From contig JNDT01002296.1 in assembly GCA_000697055.1 (NCBI GenBank), positions 62,001 to 126,000 on the forward strand: a stretch of 64,000 nucleotides of DNA, in the 5' to 3' direction. The position numbers were made by a program, and so were the translations under genes. Shown here piece by piece: positions 63,593 to 64,000 of this stretch. The DNA is from Saksenaea vasiformis B4078. Its lineage: Eukaryota; Mucoromycota; Mucoromycetes; Mucorales; Saksenaeaceae. The notes beneath the pieces were generated by a model. The model was not told where the DNA came from. It made no database searches and worked only from the letters and a program-made list of their open reading frames with translations. How positions within the stretch are numbered: position 1 is the stretch's first letter; each line of letters begins with the position of its first letter.

Positions 63593-64000
63593 CCGGTCAA
63601 AGAGAAACGATCAAAGCTGTAGATAGTACATAGATAGAGCGTTATTATATAGCTTCGAATAAGATGATCGCCTCTACTCTAGGATGATGTTTCGCCTTCC
63701 GGACAAGAAGTTAATTAAAAGCAGGGTAAAAGCTCCAATCGCAAAGGGGAAACCTTCTAGAATCTAATACATCTTGCCATCCAAAAATCTCATATTATCC
63801 ACACCATTTGTTATGCTTTCACGGTGAGTGTTATAGTAACGGCTTTACTGCATTTTTGCTATTATTCTGCGCTAACTTCAAGATTTCTGGCGCCAATTCC
63901 TGGCAAACTTTACGTCGGGTGTGGTCTATTTTTCGTACTGAAGCCTTGCATCTTGCGCGGGAAGTAGATCTTCATGCATCGATTCGAAGTGCATTTCGTT

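Overview
The window reads as nuclear DNA of a filamentous fungus of the Mucoromycota type (zygomycete, probably Mucorales). The reasons are intron-dense genes with introns mostly of 45-65 nt, long T/A runs, a linker histone H1, an AreA/GATA regulator, an anaphase-promoting-complex subunit, and decayed Tc1/IS630-like transposases of a style common in Mucorales. Species cannot be named from the sequence. All gene calls come from manual splicing and motif recognition; no search was run.

Layout. 1-4.3 kb: no gene I can support. 4.3-12.3 kb: compact gene island with a Mn-type cation diffusion facilitator (+), a PH-domain protein (+), a Ras GTPase (-) divergent from histone H1 (+), and ribose-5-phosphate isomerase (-). 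13.6-17.9 kb: a large gene (-) joining an N-terminal MACPF-like domain to a long Sel1 repeat array that has recently expanded. 17.9-20.5 kb: gene-poor, with a Tc1/mariner transposase remnant. 20.5-21.7 kb: LigB/DODA-type extradiol dioxygenase (+). 22.9-28.6 kb: mitochondrial FAD glycerol-3-phosphate dehydrogenase (-) and a SUN-domain protein (-). 28.6-32.2 kb: gene-poor, with copy A of an unnamed dispersed repeat. 32.2-33.8 kb: AreA-like regulator with two GATA fingers (-). 33.8-38.3 kb: gene-poor. 38.3-40.3 kb: ferric-reductase-type flavocytochrome (-). 42.2-46.5 kb: NSUN5-type rRNA methyltransferase (-), divergent from Sm protein F (+), then a 2H-phosphoesterase-like protein (-). 46.9-47.9 kb: repeat copy B. 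48.2-49.2 kb: reticulon (-). 50.4 kb: a pogo-like MITE. 51.5-53.1 kb: secreted GDSL phospholipase B (-). 53.5-54.4 kb: repeat copies D and C, head to head. 54.6-57.6 kb: APC2 (-). 57.6-64 kb: gene-poor, with a DDE transposase fragment, a T-rich tract, a degenerate tandem array, and a 5'-truncated LINE with poly(A) tail and 13-bp target-site duplication.

Most genes are unrelated housekeeping or regulatory functions arranged singly, so there is no operon-like or biosynthetic cluster. The least ordinary items are the MACPF-like/Sel1 gene with six near-identical 108-bp repeats, a set of introns of only 26-35 nt, two GC-AG introns in one transporter gene, the two-finger AreA-like factor whose fingers carry an intron at the same codon, and an uncharacterised dispersed repeat family with four copies.
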